Part shown: piece by piece, positions 18,865 to 27,498 of the stretch | Layout of the letters: each line of letters opens with the position of its first letter | How positions within the stretch are numbered: position 1 is the first letter of the stretch | Source of the DNA: DASSQJ01 sp963730165 | Lineage (GTDB): Bacteria > Actinomycetota > Actinomycetes > Actinomycetales > Dermatophilaceae | Direction: 5' to 3' | Length of the DNA: 64,000 nt | Assembly (NCBI GenBank): GCA_963730165.1 | Contig: CAVSQS010000005.1 | Location: 434,001 to 498,000 of the forward strand | Translations under genes and position numbers: made by a program | Notes under the pieces: generated by a model | Databases searched by the model: none | The model's input: the letters and a program-made list of their open reading frames with translations, nothing else | What the model was told of the DNA's origin: nothing

Positions 18865-18874
18865 CGGCCGGAGC

Positions 18875-20458
18875 TCACCCTGTCGCGGCCTCCGTCGCGG
18901 ACTGGTCGCGCCGACGGAACGAGCCGACCGACTCGCGCAGCTCGCGCACGTCGCGCGCCACTCCCGGCCACGCGAGCACGGCGAGGCCGAGGATGCCGAG
19001 GTAGGCGAGGATGCCGAGGAGGAGCACGACGATCGAGGGCGCGGTCACGAACCGGTGGACGGCGGCGCCGGACGCCCCCACGAGGGCTGCGAGGACGACG
19101 GGGCGCCAGACCGCGCCGGCGATGTCGCGCATCGTCACGGGTGTCCCCCGAGCCGAGACGACGAAGGACGGCACGAGCATCACCAGGTGCGCGGCCACGA
19201 ACCCCCAGGCCACGCCGATCGCACCCCAGGGGATGCCGGCGATGATGCCCGCGATGGCCACCGGCCGGTTGACGAGGGCCCACACCGCTTGTCGTCCGGT
19301 CCGCCCCGTGGAGACGAACAGCCAGCCGTTGGTGCTCCGGAGCGAGACCATGATCCCGCCGAGCGCGAGGACCTGGAAGATCGGCGCCGCCTCGGTCCAC
19401 TGGTCGCCGAGCATGACGGCGATGACCTCGTGGCTCAACGCCGACAGCAGGGCGATGCCGGGCAGGGAGACGTAGGAGACGGCCCCGAGGGCGACGACGA
19501 AGAAGCGCCGGAACCTCTCCGGCTGGTCCTTGAGGTAGGACAGGACAGGCACGGCGACCCGGGCCATGGGTGCCGTCACCTGGCGGATGGGGAGCAGGAG
19601 CAGGTTGTAGGCCCGGGAGTACAGGCCCAGCGTCGCCGGGCCGTAGAACCGGCCGAGCAGGACGTTGTCGATGTTCTGGGCGGTGTAGTCGAGGACGTTG
19701 GTGAAGGTGAGGCTGAGGCCGAAGCGCACCATGGGCGCTACCCCGGGCGCGCGGCGTGGCCGGCCCGGGGACCATCCGCTGGCGGGCCACGAGAGCGCCA
19801 CGCGGAGCACGGGCGTCGCCATCGTCATGACGACGAGGGCCCACGCACCGGCCCCACCGAGCGCGAGGACGACTGCGGCGATTGCGCCGAGGAGCAGACC
19901 CAGCACGTCGATGAGGGCGAGGACGCCGAAGCGCATCTGACGTGCGAGCACCGCCTGGTGCTGTGCGGCGAGGCCGTTGAGGACGAAGGTGAAGGCGAGT
20001 GCCATCGCGAGCGGCACGATCCGGTCGTCGTCGTAGAAGTGCGCAATGGCCGGCGCGGTGGCGACGACCAGAGCCGTCAGCCCGGCGCCGACGGCGGCCT
20101 GCAGCCAGAAGAAGACGTTGACCTGGCCGTGCGTCACGTCGGTGCGCTGGATCGTCGCCTGGGACAGCCCGAGGTTCATCAGCGCGTCGCCGATGCCGAT
20201 GAGCGCGACGATCATGCTGACCAACCCGTACTCGGTGGGGCTGATCAGCCGCGCCAGCACGACGGTCGAGCCGACTTGGAGGACCAGGCGCACCCACTGG
20301 CCCGACATGGTGCTGAGCGCGCCGCGGGCGCTGCGGCGCCGTAGGTCCTGGCCCAGCCCCTCCTGGAGAAGCGGGTCCCCCTCCGGCGGCCGGAACGAGC
20401 GGACCCCCGACCTCCACACACTCGCGAGGGACTGCGGCCGGGCGGCCGGGAGCTTCAC
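18875..20458 (-). CDS. Polysaccharide flippase (MOP superfamily, Wzx-like)
   Basis: A 527-residue polytopic membrane protein with about 12-14 hydrophobic segments, beginning near residue 53 (SGQWVRLVLQVGSTVVLARL) and including LISPTEYGLVSMIVALIGIG, typical of O-antigen/teichuronic exporters. It should flip undecaprenyl-linked repeat units to the outer face. A polar tail of ~50 residues precedes the first membrane segment. The GTG start overlaps the preceding gene by 4 nt, supporting the long N-terminus. It partners with the Wzy-like polymerase at 28.4 kb. Confidence 0.9.
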   Translation of the reverse strand: MKLPAARPQSLASVWRSGVRSFRPPEGDPLLQEGLGQDLRRRSARGALSTMSGQWVRLVLQVGSTVVLARLISPTEYGLVSMIVALIGIGDALMNLGLSQATIQRTDVTHGQVNVFFWLQAAVGAGLTALVVATAPAIAHFYDDDRIVPLAMALAFTFVLNGLAAQHQAVLARQMRFGVLALIDVLGLLLGAIAAVVLALGGAGAWALVVMTMATPVLRVALSWPASGWSPGRPRRAPGVAPMVRFGLSLTFTNVLDYTAQNIDNVLLGRFYGPATLGLYSRAYNLLLLPIRQVTAPMARVAVPVLSYLKDQPERFRRFFVVALGAVSYVSLPGIALLSALSHEVIAVMLGDQWTEAAPIFQVLALGGIMVSLRSTNGWLFVSTGRTGRQAVWALVNRPVAIAGIIAGIPWGAIGVAWGFVAAHLVMLVPSFVVSARGTPVTMRDIAGAVWRPVVLAALVGASGAAVHRFVTAPSIVVLLLGILAYLGILGLAVLAWPGVARDVRELRESVGSFRRRDQSATEAATG

Positions 20459-21465
20459 CCCCCGCTCCCCTTCAGCTCGCGGAACTCGCGCGGCGCGGCG
20501 GCCAGAGCGCGGGCAAGGGAGCGGTCGTTGGTGCGACGCAGCACCACGGCGAGCGACCCCCACCGCAGGTCGGTGGCGAGTCCGACACGAGCACGGGTAC
20601 CGGCGGACTCCACGCGGAGACGCTCCAGGGCCTCGGCCGGCACGAGTGACGGGAAGTCGGGAGCGATCCGCTCCAGGGCCGCCACGACGGGGGCCTGCGC
20701 CCTGCGACTGCGCGCCCTGTCGAGGACGGCTGCCCAGTCCAGGTCGGCATCGGAGAGGAGCAGGAGCGCGTCGGCGTACCGGCGGGTCGGGGTGTAGCCC
20801 CAGAGCCGGAAGCCCTCGGCGAGGGTGTGGACGAGCAGGTCCGCCGGACCCGGGACGAGGAGGGTGAGGGCATCAACCCGGGCGAGCGGCGCGCTCCCGC
20901 CGTCGGTCAGGTACGGCCAGGGACCCGGTTCGGCCCAACGCAGCGTGACCTGGTGGCCGGACCGCTCCAGGGTCACGGCCCGCAGGTCCATCAGCCAGCC
21001 GTCCCGGCGACGCACGACCTCCCGCCAGCCGTCCTCGACGAGCACGTCCCGCGCCGCCGCCGCGTGGTCCGTGCCGACGACGAGGTCGGCATCGACGAGC
21101 GGCCGCCTGCTCAGGTCGTCCTGGCGGAGCAGGACGGCGAGCCCTCCGCCGGCGCTCACTCCAGGGTCGATCTCGGCCACCCCGGCCGCGGCAGCGGCGA
21201 CCTCACGCAGCCGGACCGAGTTGCGGGTCCAGAGCCGCCGGCGGACCCCCTCCAGTCGCGGCACCACCTGGTGCTCGACCCCGAGTCGCCGCAACGCGTC
21301 GAGCAGCTGGGGGAAGACCCCGTGGGCGTCATGGCTGATGCCGTCGATGTCGAGGACGGGCTCGAGCTGCTCCCAGGCCTGACGAGCGTCGTCCGGGTCC
21401 CCGAAGGCGACACGGAGGGTCAGCCACTCCTGTCCGCCCGGCGAGCGGGAGTGGTCATTCGCCAT
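20455..21465 (-). CDS. Family-5 nucleotidyltransferase (NTP_transf_5-like), copy 1
   Basis: A 336-residue protein. RRPLVDADLVVGTDHAAAARDVLVEDGW resembles the D-(L/I)-D-(L/I)-hV core of Pol-beta-type nucleotidyltransferases, but the first acidic pair is DAD. Downstream come VTLRWAEPGPWPY and LLVHTLAEGFRLWGYTPTRRYADALLLLSD, the segment that follows the catalytic core in this family. Such proteins accompany HprK-like kinases in lasso-peptide clusters and in polysaccharide loci; no substrate is known. It overlaps the flippase and the preceding glycosyltransferase, placing it in the same operon. Confidence 0.72.
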   Translation of the reverse strand: MANDHSRSPGGQEWLTLRVAFGDPDDARQAWEQLEPVLDIDGISHDAHGVFPQLLDALRRLGVEHQVVPRLEGVRRRLWTRNSVRLREVAAAAAGVAEIDPGVSAGGGLAVLLRQDDLSRRPLVDADLVVGTDHAAAARDVLVEDGWREVVRRRDGWLMDLRAVTLERSGHQVTLRWAEPGPWPYLTDGGSAPLARVDALTLLVPGPADLLVHTLAEGFRLWGYTPTRRYADALLLLSDADLDWAAVLDRARSRRAQAPVVAALERIAPDFPSLVPAEALERLRVESAGTRARVGLATDLRWGSLAVVLRRTNDRSLARALAAAPREFRELKGSGG

Positions 21466-22207
21466 GACCGTTCGAGGCAGAGCCGTCGTCGCCGCCGTCG
21501 TGGCCCGCCGCTGCCGCCGCGGCGCGTCGCCGGTCGAGCGCCGCCTTGAGGATGCTCGCGTACTGGATCCGGTTGTCGGCCTGCCTCAGGCCGTTGTTCG
21601 ACAAGTGCAGGCGCCGTTCGAGGAGGACGTCGGGGAGCAGCAGCGTCCGGAGGTTCTTCTCCTGCGAGCGCGCGTACCAGTCCACACCGGTACCCACCTT
21701 GAGCCCGACGGTCCACGGGCCGACCTGCTCGAAGGCCGACCGGCGGATGAGCATGACCCCGGACAGGTGGGACTCGTTGTAGTCGACCGCCGGCCGGATG
21801 CGGGCCGCGTCCTCGGGGCTGATGTCGGGGCTGACGAACTCGCGGACGTACCCGTACACCACCTGGAGCTCGGGGTCCTCCGCGAACGCGGCGAGCTGCT
21901 TGTCGAGCTTGTCCGGCGGGAAGCGGTCGTCGGCGTCGAGGAAGGTGAAGAACTCCCCCGTGGCGAGGGCCACCGCCGCGTTCCGTGCGGCCCCGATGCC
22001 GCCACGCTCCTGACGGACGGCCTTGACCTGCGGAAAGCGTTGCACCTCCGCCCAGCTCTCGTCATCGGAGCCGTCGTCGACGACGACCACCTCGACGGCA
22101 CCGTGCGTCTGGCCCAGGGCGCTCTCGATCGCCTCGGCGACGTACGGACCGTTGTTGTAGACGGTCATCAGCACACTGACCAGGGGCTCCCTGTCGTCAA
22201 TCCTCAT
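21455..22207 (-). CDS. Glycosyltransferase family 2
   Basis: A 250-residue GT-A glycosyltransferase. PLVSVLMTVYNNGPYVAEAI starts the fold, VVVVDDGSDDES binds the nucleotide and FTFLDADDRFPPDKL contains the DxD metal motif. The C-terminal part (SGVMLIRRSAFEQVGPW) is typical of short family 2 enzymes. The final ~20 residues are Ala/Gly/Asp-rich and disordered. It overlaps the preceding glycosyltransferase by 11 nt and the nucleotidyltransferase gene after it. Specificity is unknown. Confidence 0.88.
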   Translation of the reverse strand: MRIDDREPLVSVLMTVYNNGPYVAEAIESALGQTHGAVEVVVVDDGSDDESWAEVQRFPQVKAVRQERGGIGAARNAAVALATGEFFTFLDADDRFPPDKLDKQLAAFAEDPELQVVYGYVREFVSPDISPEDAARIRPAVDYNESHLSGVMLIRRSAFEQVGPWTVGLKVGTGVDWYARSQEKNLRTLLLPDVLLERRLHLSNNGLRQADNRIQYASILKAALDRRRAAAAAAGHDGGDDGSASNGHGE

Positions 22208-22874
22208 CAGCCGCAGCCTCCCTGTTCCTCTCGATGCGCGCACGGAGCGACCGCAGCATGTTGTGCTGCAGGCCGGCCCTCTCGTGGGAGAGGTTCGTGT
22301 CGTGGATGCGTCGGTCGACGCCGACCTGCTCGACGACCCCGATACCGATGCCGGCGTCCCGCATCCGGCCGAGCCACTCGAAGCCCTCGGTGAGCCGGTA
22401 CCCCGGGTCGAAGCCGCCGACCCGGTCGACGACGGACCGGCGAACCATCGCGGACTGCGGCTGGACACCCCGCTCGTCGGTCAGCCAGTCCGGGCGCTCG
22501 ACGCCCTCGGCGAAGAAGGTCTCGTGGTGGATGAGCACGCAGTCGACCTCGGGGTGCTCCTCGAGGTAGCGGACCTGCAGCGAGACCTTCTCGGGCCGGA
22601 AGAGGTCGTCGGCGTCACAGAAGGTGATGAGCTCGCCGGAGCTGGCCTCCATGCCCACGTTCCGTGCCGCCGACGGCCCGGCGTTCTCCTGGCTGAGGAG
22701 CACCACCCCGGGGCGTGCGCGCACGAGGTCGGCGGTACCGTCGCTCGACCCGTCGTCGACGACGATGACCTCGATCGGCGCGTGGTCCTGGCGGCTCAGG
22801 GCGTCGAGCGCCTCGCCGAGGTACCGCTCGGCGTTGTGCGCCGGGACGACGACGCTGACCAGCGGGGAGCTCAC
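22197..22874 (-). CDS. Glycosyltransferase family 2
   Basis: A 225-residue GT-A enzyme closely resembling its downstream neighbour in layout: LVSVVVPAHNAERYLGEALD, VIVVDDGSSDGT, ITFCDADDLFRPEKV (DxD) and QPQSAMVRRSVVDRVGGFDP. The two may derive from a duplication or act successively on one repeat unit. The GTG overlaps the stop of the HprK-like gene (GTGA), so kinase-like protein and glycosyltransferase are produced together. It ends in HDTNLSHERAGLQHNMLRS, a feature shared with GT2 proteins of PqqD/HprK-type loci. Confidence 0.88.
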   Translation of the reverse strand: MSSPLVSVVVPAHNAERYLGEALDALSRQDHAPIEVIVVDDGSSDGTADLVRARPGVVLLSQENAGPSAARNVGMEASSGELITFCDADDLFRPEKVSLQVRYLEEHPEVDCVLIHHETFFAEGVERPDWLTDERGVQPQSAMVRRSVVDRVGGFDPGYRLTEGFEWLGRMRDAGIGIGVVEQVGVDRRIHDTNLSHERAGLQHNMLRSLRARIERNREAAADED

Positions 22875-23953
22875 GTGGCCTCCACCCGTGCGTCGTCGGC
22901 GAGGGACGCGAGGAGCTCGTCGATGGCGCGGGGCACGCCGGGCAGGTCGGTGCCGAGCTCGAGGGAGTGGAGCGGGACCGACCGCACGATGTCGGCCATC
23001 GCACGCAGGCCGCTCTGCGGGACCCCGGGCAGCTGGAAGATCGTGCTCGGAGCCAACGCCGCCATCGTCGCCATCGAGCTGCCGGGGGCCACCGACGTCT
23101 CGGGCCGACCCGTGATCCGCGGCACCAGGATGGTCCGCAGCGGGAAGGAGGCGACCATCCGGTCGGGGGCGAACCGGTTGACGAGGAAGACGGCCTTCTC
23201 GTCGGGCTCCCGCACCGGGTTGACGATGGCCGGGACGAGGTCGGGGAACCGCTCGGCCTGGGCCGGCTCGAGCTTCCCGGATCCGAAGGCGCTGTGGATG
23301 TAGGGACCACGGCCCTCGTGGTCGGCCTCGACGATCACGTAGTCGTCGCTTGCGTACGACAGCCCCGAGAGCAACGAGACCAGGGCGGTCGTCGACTTGC
23401 CGGACCCACCCCGGCCCACGATGAGCGCGCCCCCGTCCGGCCGACCCACGGCGGCACCGTGAACCAGGTTGGCACCGACCGAGCTCAGCCACCAGCTCAG
23501 GATGAGCCGGAAGGGCGCCGCGTGCTCCCAGTACGGGAGCAGCTGAGCGTCCTCGCACCAGAACCAGGCGGTTGCGGCATCGAGGTCGAGGACGTTGAGG
23601 GTGTCCTGCCCCGGCTGGTAGCAGCCGGTGAGCGGGCCGTCGCCGAACATCATCCGCAGCCCGCGCGGCGACCCCTCGGGCACCGGCCCCGGTAGCGGCG
23701 GGGGCACGGCACCCGGCGAGTCCCAGATCCGGATGGTGAGCCGGGCACCGTCCTGGGGCGGGATGGCCAGGTGCTCGAAGGCCTCGGCGAGACGGAGCAT
23801 CCCGGAGGAGCCGAACTGGAGGCGGACGGGCCGGCCCGCCAACGAGATCCAGCGTTCCTGCGGAGAGGAGCCGGCCTGCGCGGTGAAGGAGCGGTCGAGA
23901 GCGTCCGGGGTCACGACGGAGGCACCCCCGGCCCCAGGGGTTGCCTGGTCCAC
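22871..23953 (-). CDS. HPr-kinase-like P-loop protein (HprK-related)
   Basis: A 360-residue protein resembling HPr kinase/phosphorylase in its second half. The P-loop is LIVGRGGSGKSTTALVSLL, preceded by NLVHGAAVG, as in HprK-related kinases of lasso-peptide and exopolysaccharide clusters, and SYASDDYVIVEAD follows as the probable metal/catalytic region. True HprK acts on HPr Ser46. Here the adjacent PqqD-like gene (2-nt gap) is the obvious candidate partner, while the only HPr gene of the window lies 18 kb away. The N-terminal ~170 residues are family-specific. Kinase activity is inferred, not shown. Confidence 0.8.
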   Translation of the reverse strand: MDQATPGAGGASVVTPDALDRSFTAQAGSSPQERWISLAGRPVRLQFGSSGMLRLAEAFEHLAIPPQDGARLTIRIWDSPGAVPPPLPGPVPEGSPRGLRMMFGDGPLTGCYQPGQDTLNVLDLDAATAWFWCEDAQLLPYWEHAAPFRLILSWWLSSVGANLVHGAAVGRPDGGALIVGRGGSGKSTTALVSLLSGLSYASDDYVIVEADHEGRGPYIHSAFGSGKLEPAQAERFPDLVPAIVNPVREPDEKAVFLVNRFAPDRMVASFPLRTILVPRITGRPETSVAPGSSMATMAALAPSTIFQLPGVPQSGLRAMADIVRSVPLHSLELGTDLPGVPRAIDELLASLADDARVEAT

Positions 23954-23955
23954 GA

Positions 23956-24393
23956 CTACTCCGCGGAGGAGCCGGCGGCGAACGGCCAGCCCTGCTGCGG
24001 GCTCACCTCGTGGACGGGGTCGAGCAGGAGGAGGTCCTCCATGTCGGTGAACTTCGAGAGGGTCGGAGCCTCGAACCGGCCGCCGCGCATCTCGGGCGCC
24101 TCGGGGTTCCCCGCCCCGGAGTCCGCGGGGACGAGCAGCCCCTCCGCCGTGAGCTCCTCGACGAAGCGCTCGACCTCCGCCCGCACGTCGACGCCGGCCG
24201 TGTCGTGGGCGGCGTCCAGCGCTGCCACCACGTCGTCGACGGCGGTCGCGCCGCTGAGCATCTGCCAGGCCTGCGGTCCGCACCCGCCCACGCTGAAGTA
24301 GAACCCGTTGCCGAGGTGGAGGATGATCGTCTCCCCGTCGATCGTCTCGCTGATGACATCGGGCGCGTTCACGCGCCAGAACTGCTGTGACAT
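23956..24393 (-). CDS. PqqD-like protein with acidic LLLLDP tail
   Basis: A 145-residue protein. Residues 1-95 follow the PqqD/RRE winged-helix pattern: FWRVNAPDVISETIDGETII, LHLGNGFYFSV and ELTAEGLLVP. PqqD-type domains bind leader peptides for modification enzymes. A linker then leads to FTDMEDLLLLDPVHEV followed by QQGWPF. From memory, such a tail recurs in PqqD-like proteins found beside HprK-like kinases; I could not check this. It starts with GGAG upstream and heads the operon PqqD, HprK-like, GT2, GT2, nucleotidyltransferase, flippase. It is divergent from the epimerase gene. Confidence 0.82.
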   Translation of the reverse strand: MSQQFWRVNAPDVISETIDGETIILHLGNGFYFSVGGCGPQAWQMLSGATAVDDVVAALDAAHDTAGVDVRAEVERFVEELTAEGLLVPADSGAGNPEAPEMRGGRFEAPTLSKFTDMEDLLLLDPVHEVSPQQGWPFAAGSSAE

Positions 24394-24531
24394 ATTGCTC
24401 CGTCGCCTCCGAAGGACTGTGACGCACCCGAGTATTCCTGATCAGCCTCGCACCCATGGCGAATCGGCGAAGATGCTTCGGGTGCTCCTCGACTCGACGC
24501 GTGCCGTCGTACCGGACCGGAGGTGTGGCGG

Positions 24532-25293
24532 ATGACGACGAAACGCCGCCTCGACGTTGCCGTGCTCGGTGCGGCCGGCCTCGTCGGCCGCGCGCTGGTC
24601 CCCCGTCTCGGCCACCACGAGCTGCGGCTCCTGGACCGTCGGGCCGACCGGACCCGGGGCATCCGGCGCCAGGACGTGCGGCGGCTGCGCAGCCTGACCC
24701 GTGCCCTGCAGGGCTGTGACGTCGTCGTCGACCTCGCTGCGGCAGCCCGGGCCGACAGCCCGTGGTCTGCGGTGTACCGCAACAACATCCGCAGCGTGTG
24801 GACGGTGTTGGAGGCCGCCCGGCTCGCCGGCGTGCCGCGGGTGGTCCACGCGAGCTCGAACCACGTCGCCACCGGCTACGAGACGGATGCTCCCTGGGCC
24901 GCCGTCGTCACCGGCGACCACGGCGGCCTCGACGCCGAGGAGCTGCCGCGCCTGCCGACGACCGTGCCTCCCCGGCCGGTCTCGGCCTACGGCGCCGGCA
25001 AGGTGTTCGCGGAGGCCGCCTGCCGGTGGTACACCGAGGCGCACGGGCTGTCGACCGTCTGCCTGCGGATCGGGACCGTCCTCGAACCCGACCGGCCCCG
25101 CACCTCCCGGCACTACGCGACGTGGCTGAGCCACGCCGACCTCGCCGGCTACGTCGACGCTGCGGCCCTCGCGCCCGCGAGTCTCGGGCACGCCGTCGTC
25201 TGGGGGGTCTCGGCGAACCGGTGGAGGATGTGGGAGACGGTTCCGAACGCCCTCGGCTACGTGCCGACCTCGGACGCGGAGGAGTTCCGGTGA
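24532..25293 (+). CDS. NAD-dependent epimerase/dehydratase family protein (uronate-dehydrogenase-like)
   Basis: A 253-residue extended short-chain dehydrogenase. The NAD loop is GAAGLVGR, the Ser-bearing strand is VVHASSNHVATGYET and the YxxxK pair is in SAYGAGKVFAEA. The SSNHV sequence and short length resemble bacterial uronate dehydrogenases more than UDP-glucose epimerases. In this locus it may instead modify a sugar nucleotide. ATG 24532 is preferred over GTG 24523 because GGAGG lies 8 nt before it. It overlaps the next glycosyltransferase by 4 nt. Confidence 0.82.
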   Translation: MTTKRRLDVAVLGAAGLVGRALVPRLGHHELRLLDRRADRTRGIRRQDVRRLRSLTRALQGCDVVVDLAAAARADSPWSAVYRNNIRSVWTVLEAARLAGVPRVVHASSNHVATGYETDAPWAAVVTGDHGGLDAEELPRLPTTVPPRPVSAYGAGKVFAEAACRWYTEAHGLSTVCLRIGTVLEPDRPRTSRHYATWLSHADLAGYVDAAALAPASLGHAVVWGVSANRWRMWETVPNALGYVPTSDAEEFR

Positions 25294-26111
25294 GCGCGGG
25301 GTCACCGAGGGCGCCGCGCCTGGGGTGGCTGCGCCGCCGGCTCCGTCGCCGGTTCGGCCTCTGGCCGGTGCTGGAGCTGAGGAACAAGGTCGTGCTCGGC
25401 CGGAGCGTGCCGCGGTACCGGCGCTTCGAGACGGCCGAGGTGCACCGGCTGCGGGCCGAGGTCGGCGAGCTCCCGAGCGCCCTGGTCGCGACCGTCGTCC
25501 CCACCTACCGCCGGCCGGAGATGTTGCTCGCCGCCGTCCGCTCGGCGCTCGCCCAGACGGTCCGCGACCAGGTCGTCGTCGTCGTCGACGACGGTGGCGG
25601 CGAGATCCCACCACTGCCGGACGACCCGCGTCTGGTCGCCGTCTCGCTCTCCAGGAACACCCATCGGCTCGGCCTCGTGCGGAACGTGGGCATCCGGCTG
25701 ACCCACTCGCGCTACGTGGCGTTCCTCGACGACGACAACGAGTGGTACCCCAACCACCTCGAGTCGGCGCTGGAGCGGCTGGAGACGGCGTCGGCGGGGC
25801 TGGTCTACACCGCCGTCGAGCGGCGGTGGCCCGACGGCACCCTCCTCGACGTGCTCAGCGAGGACTTCGACCGCCGGGCGTTCGCCGACTCCACGCAGGC
25901 CGTCGACGCCAACTCGCTCGTCGTGCGGCGCGGCCCCCGGGTTCGGTTCAGCATCATCCGCCGGGTCACCAGGACCCTCCCGAAGGAGGACTGGGAGTTC
26001 GTCTGGCGGATGAGCCGGCGCCTGCGCGTCGAGCACGTGAGCACCCCGACGGTCCGGTACCTGCTCAACGACGCCAGCTACTACACCGTCTGGGGCGGCG
26101 GCCAGGACTGA
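25290..26111 (+). CDS. Glycosyltransferase family 2
   Basis: A 273-residue GT-A protein with a basic N-terminal extension of ~60 residues (RRRLRRRFGLW) before the catalytic fold, which may associate with the membrane. Core motifs are LVATVVPTYRRPEML, VVVVDDGGG and YVAFLDDDNEWYPNHL (DxD), and KEDWEFVWRM is the likely acceptor-side helix. The GTG start sits in a GTGA overlap with the epimerase stop. Donor and acceptor are unknown. It converges on the second nucleotidyltransferase gene, 26 nt away. Confidence 0.86.
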   Translation: MSAGSPRAPRLGWLRRRLRRRFGLWPVLELRNKVVLGRSVPRYRRFETAEVHRLRAEVGELPSALVATVVPTYRRPEMLLAAVRSALAQTVRDQVVVVVDDGGGEIPPLPDDPRLVAVSLSRNTHRLGLVRNVGIRLTHSRYVAFLDDDNEWYPNHLESALERLETASAGLVYTAVERRWPDGTLLDVLSEDFDRRAFADSTQAVDANSLVVRRGPRVRFSIIRRVTRTLPKEDWEFVWRMSRRLRVEHVSTPTVRYLLNDASYYTVWGGGQD

Positions 26112-26137
26112 CGGCCGCGCACCGTGGCGTCCCCGGG

Positions 26138-27298
26138 CTACGGGGTGGCCGTGCCCTCCAGCGCCGCGAGGTAGGCCTCTCGCGCCGCAGGGACGTCGAC
26201 GTCCTCGTGGAGCGGATTCTGACCGCGGGGCAGGTCGGTGGCCTCGGGCCGGTGGATCGCCGCGTCCCACGCCGCGCCGAGGCTCGAGCCGGTCGAGGCC
26301 CGGGTCGACTGGAAGACGATCCGGCCGGACCCCCTCTCGTTCGGCAGGTGGGGAGGCGTTCGCCACCGGTCGGCCGTCGAGGCGAGCAGACCCCACGCGG
26401 TCCTGCCCGGCCGGGGGATCGGCCACCCCTCGGGCCGCAGCACCCGCTGGGTGCGTCTGAGGACCACCTCGAGCGCCAGCTCGACGCCGAACCGGGCGGC
26501 GCGCTCCCGGACGGCGTCCCAGTCCACCTCGGGCCGACTCGCCGCGAGCTCGAAGTCCTTGAGCCACACCAGCTTGTGGCCGCCCGAGTGCGCCATGTGG
26601 TAGGCGAGGTAGAGCACGGTGTCGGTCGCCTCGAAGACCGGCGCGGTCACGGCACCGAGTCGCGTCGGGGAGCTGCGGGCGAACAGCTCGCTCATCTCGA
26701 AGGGGAACGCGCGCCTCAGCTCGACGTCGTTCACGACGTGCCAGTGCAGGTCGAGGGGGGTGCCGTAGGGCAGCGCGAGGCTGATCTCCCCGCGCATCTG
26801 CTCGGCGATCATCGGCCAGTTCCGGTCGACGAGCGTGGTCGAGTGCTCCCGGAGCATCTCGAGGACGGACCGCATCTGGTGGCGGTCGACGACGAGGTCG
26901 AGGTCGACGTAGAGCCGCATGTCCGACCGCGGCCAGATCGTCTCCGCGATCGCCGGGCCCTTCATCACCGCCCAGGTGAAGCCCCCGTCGTTGAGCCACT
27001 GCGTCACCCGGGTGAGGTCCGCCATGGTCCGCACGTGCCGGGCCCGCTGGTCGCGGTAGCACCCGTTGAAACGGCGGCGCAGGTCCTCCGGGGCGTCCTC
27101 ACGCTGCCGCAGCGCCAGGGCCACGGCCGGCGCGACGCCGTGCTGCAGCGCGGCCCGCAGGAGGAGCTCCGGGTCGATCTCGTGCCAGGGGTAGGGCTGA
27201 CCGGGCACCTGCTGCACGGCGTCGACGAGGAGTCGCGCGACCGGCCTCGGGTCCCTGCTGGGCGCACGATCGGCGACGGGCGGGGTGTGGTCGGACAC
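26138..27298 (-). CDS. Family-5 nucleotidyltransferase (NTP_transf_5), copy 2
   Basis: A 386-residue protein with the clearer family pattern: WAVMKGPAIAETIWP, then RLYVDLDLVVDRHQM (D-L-D catalytic core), later GTPLDLHWHVVND (third acidic residue and the LH.H segment), then YLAYHMAHSGGHKLVWLKDF. These match the family found as N proteins in paeninodin-like lasso-peptide clusters and in some polysaccharide loci. Copy 1 at 20.5 kb has the same layout but a weaker DAD core, suggesting sub-functionalisation. The substrate is unknown. It is transcribed divergently from the Wzz-like gene. Confidence 0.8.
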   Translation of the reverse strand: MSDHTPPVADRAPSRDPRPVARLLVDAVQQVPGQPYPWHEIDPELLLRAALQHGVAPAVALALRQREDAPEDLRRRFNGCYRDQRARHVRTMADLTRVTQWLNDGGFTWAVMKGPAIAETIWPRSDMRLYVDLDLVVDRHQMRSVLEMLREHSTTLVDRNWPMIAEQMRGEISLALPYGTPLDLHWHVVNDVELRRAFPFEMSELFARSSPTRLGAVTAPVFEATDTVLYLAYHMAHSGGHKLVWLKDFELAASRPEVDWDAVRERAARFGVELALEVVLRRTQRVLRPEGWPIPRPGRTAWGLLASTADRWRTPPHLPNERGSGRIVFQSTRASTGSSLGAAWDAAIHRPEATDLPRGQNPLHEDVDVPAAREAYLAALEGTATP

Positions 27299-27498
27299 GG
27301 AAGGACCTCTCGGTGGGCTGGTCGGAGTCGCGACCCTGCGGCCGGGCGCTCAGTCTAGGAGCCGGTGGCCCGCTCCCGCGGCGGATCGGCGCACCGAGAA
27401 CACCGTCGCCGCAGGAGGTTTGGCCCGATCGGTGCGTGCCGTTCGGGGGCGCCGCGTATGCTGATCCCTCCCCAAGGGCTCGGTTGAGGAGACGGCGG

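Noticed and set aside
23956..27298. Lasso-peptide biosynthetic cluster
   Set aside because: PqqD, HprK-like and nucleotidyltransferase genes are present, but no asparagine-synthetase-like cyclase, transglutaminase-like protease or precursor peptide could be found between 14.9 and 33 kb.
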